Notes under the pieces: model-generated
Told to the model about the DNA's origin: nothing
Databases searched by the model: none
The model's input: the letters and a program-made list of their open reading frames with translations, nothing else
IMG/VR virus record: IMGVR_UViG_3300048929_000075
Span: 1-53,132 of that record
Length of the DNA: 53,132 bases
DNA from: a virus
Reading direction: 5' to 3' (one strand)
Position numbers and translations under genes: made by a program
Shown: in pieces, positions 52,740 to 53,132 of the stretch
How positions within the stretch are numbered: position 1 is the first letter of the stretch
Layout of the letters: the number at the start of each line of letters is the position of its first letter

Positions 52740-53050
52740 TGAGCGCATTAATGCCTGAGGGTACCCGGTGGTGCACTTTCATCGGCGGCAGCGTCGACGG
52801 TAAACGAAGTCTTATCCGCGACGATGTCGAGTTCTGGGAAATGGCGGATTACCCAGCAAAACCTGAATTACTGTCGGTTGAGAACGCCACTCCGCTGGTG
52901 GAGTTACATCTTACAGTTTACCGTTATCGTCGGGTCATCCTGATGTGGCACCAACGACCGATCCATGTTTTTGTCTGGGAGGGGTTGCACGAATCCGACA
53001 TCATACCCGCGCTGATAGGAGGTTATCGCCGTGATAAAGGGCAGTATTAA
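52739..53050 (+). CDS. Hypothetical protein crossing the map junction, 103 aa
   Basis: The ATG at 52739 shares the A of the previous TAA; an ATG-less longer frame from 52724 is less likely. The protein is beta-rich with Trp residues (GTRWCTFIGGSVDGKRSLIR, then LTVYRYRRVILMWHQRPIHV). Its last codons lie in the terminal repeat, equivalent to positions 1-45, so the gene is intact across the junction. It overlaps the 26-379 gene by 20 bases. Unknown function. Confidence 0.72.
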   Translation: MSALMPEGTRWCTFIGGSVDGKRSLIRDDVEFWEMADYPAKPELLSVENATPLVELHLTVYRYRRVILMWHQRPIHVFVWEGLHESDIIPALIGGYRRDKGQY

Positions 53051-53132
53051 AGAGCAACGCGACCACCTGATCGCCACTTCGCCATACTGGTTTTGGCCTG
53101 ACGCGCTGGTGACGCTCCAGATCGCTGATAGG
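53006..53132. repeat. Terminal direct repeat, right copy
   Basis: Identical to 1-127. It contains the end of the 52739-53050 gene and repeats the first 102 bases of the gene that starts at 26 (GTG here at 53031). Confidence 0.95.

Overview
This window is the complete genome of a contractile-tailed (myovirus-type) double-stranded DNA phage. The first 127 bases recur exactly as the last 127 (1-127 = 53006-53132), so the molecule closes into a circular map of 53,005 bp. Genes that run off the right end continue at position 1. The promoters look like ordinary enterobacterial sigma-70 sites, and the embedded Rz/Rz1-type spanin pair implies a Gram-negative host, most likely a gammaproteobacterium. 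I see no integrase, excisionase, partition system or tRNA gene, so nothing here proves lysogeny.

Layout. The map has four large transcription blocks. Block A (minus, 16658 to 834) holds a YdaS/Cro-like regulator, a P4/D5-type primase-helicase, a ribbon-helix-helix protein, small genes, the terminase, portal, Mu F-like protein, protease/scaffold, cement protein and major capsid protein. Block B (plus, 16757 to 30228) is the DNA-metabolism block: SF1 and SF2 helicases, VRR-NUC nuclease, Sak4-like ATPase with a probable ssDNA-binding partner, PD-(D/E)XK nuclease, family A DNA polymerase, C5 and MT-A70 DNA methyltransferases, DnaQ-like exonuclease, HAD phosphatase and an AP2-like protein. Block C (minus, 48364 to 30293) holds head-tail connectors, neck, sheath, tube, frameshifted chaperone, tape measure, baseplate, fibres, two holin candidates and a peptidase endolysin. 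Block D (plus, 48515 through the origin to 775) carries a collagen-like surface protein, two Myb-like proteins, lipoproteins, the spanins and small genes. Two plus-strand cassettes interrupt the minus-strand late genes: eleven small genes at 3657-6853, and a TerB-like gene plus a small membrane gene at 42358-42946 with its own promoter and terminator.

Control. Blocks A and B start from two promoters that overlap completely on one 25-bp palindrome (16691-16715). Three plus-strand cassette promoters (near 3590, 48450 and 50395) share a module: a -35 box, a TGCA-N-TGCA near-palindrome in the spacer, a -10 box, then a 5'-leader hairpin with the loop ACAAC. The same ATGCA/TGCAT word occurs nine times in the very AT-rich gap 13607-13853, directly upstream of the ribbon-helix-helix gene and beside the primase-helicase. 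This looks like a regulator/operator circuit, a replication origin, or both. Relatives of the GCGACAACC leader motif also precede the TerB gene and the AP2-like gene. Transcription ends at recognisable hairpin-plus-U terminators at 784-815, 23703-23726, 30263-30291 and 42951-42976.

The strongest individual observations are the promoter/leader regulon, the ATGCA cluster, the shared divergent promoter, a canonical A_AAA_AAG frameshift site in the tail chaperone gene, a cytosine methyltransferase gene whose second half looks protein-like in two frames, and a secreted collagen-like protein with a YadA-like C-terminus. Apart from 13607-13853 (247 bases) no gene-free gap approaches 300 bases. I found no CRISPR array, insertion sequence or RNA gene by eye. 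Family names are by recognition of motifs, not by database search.
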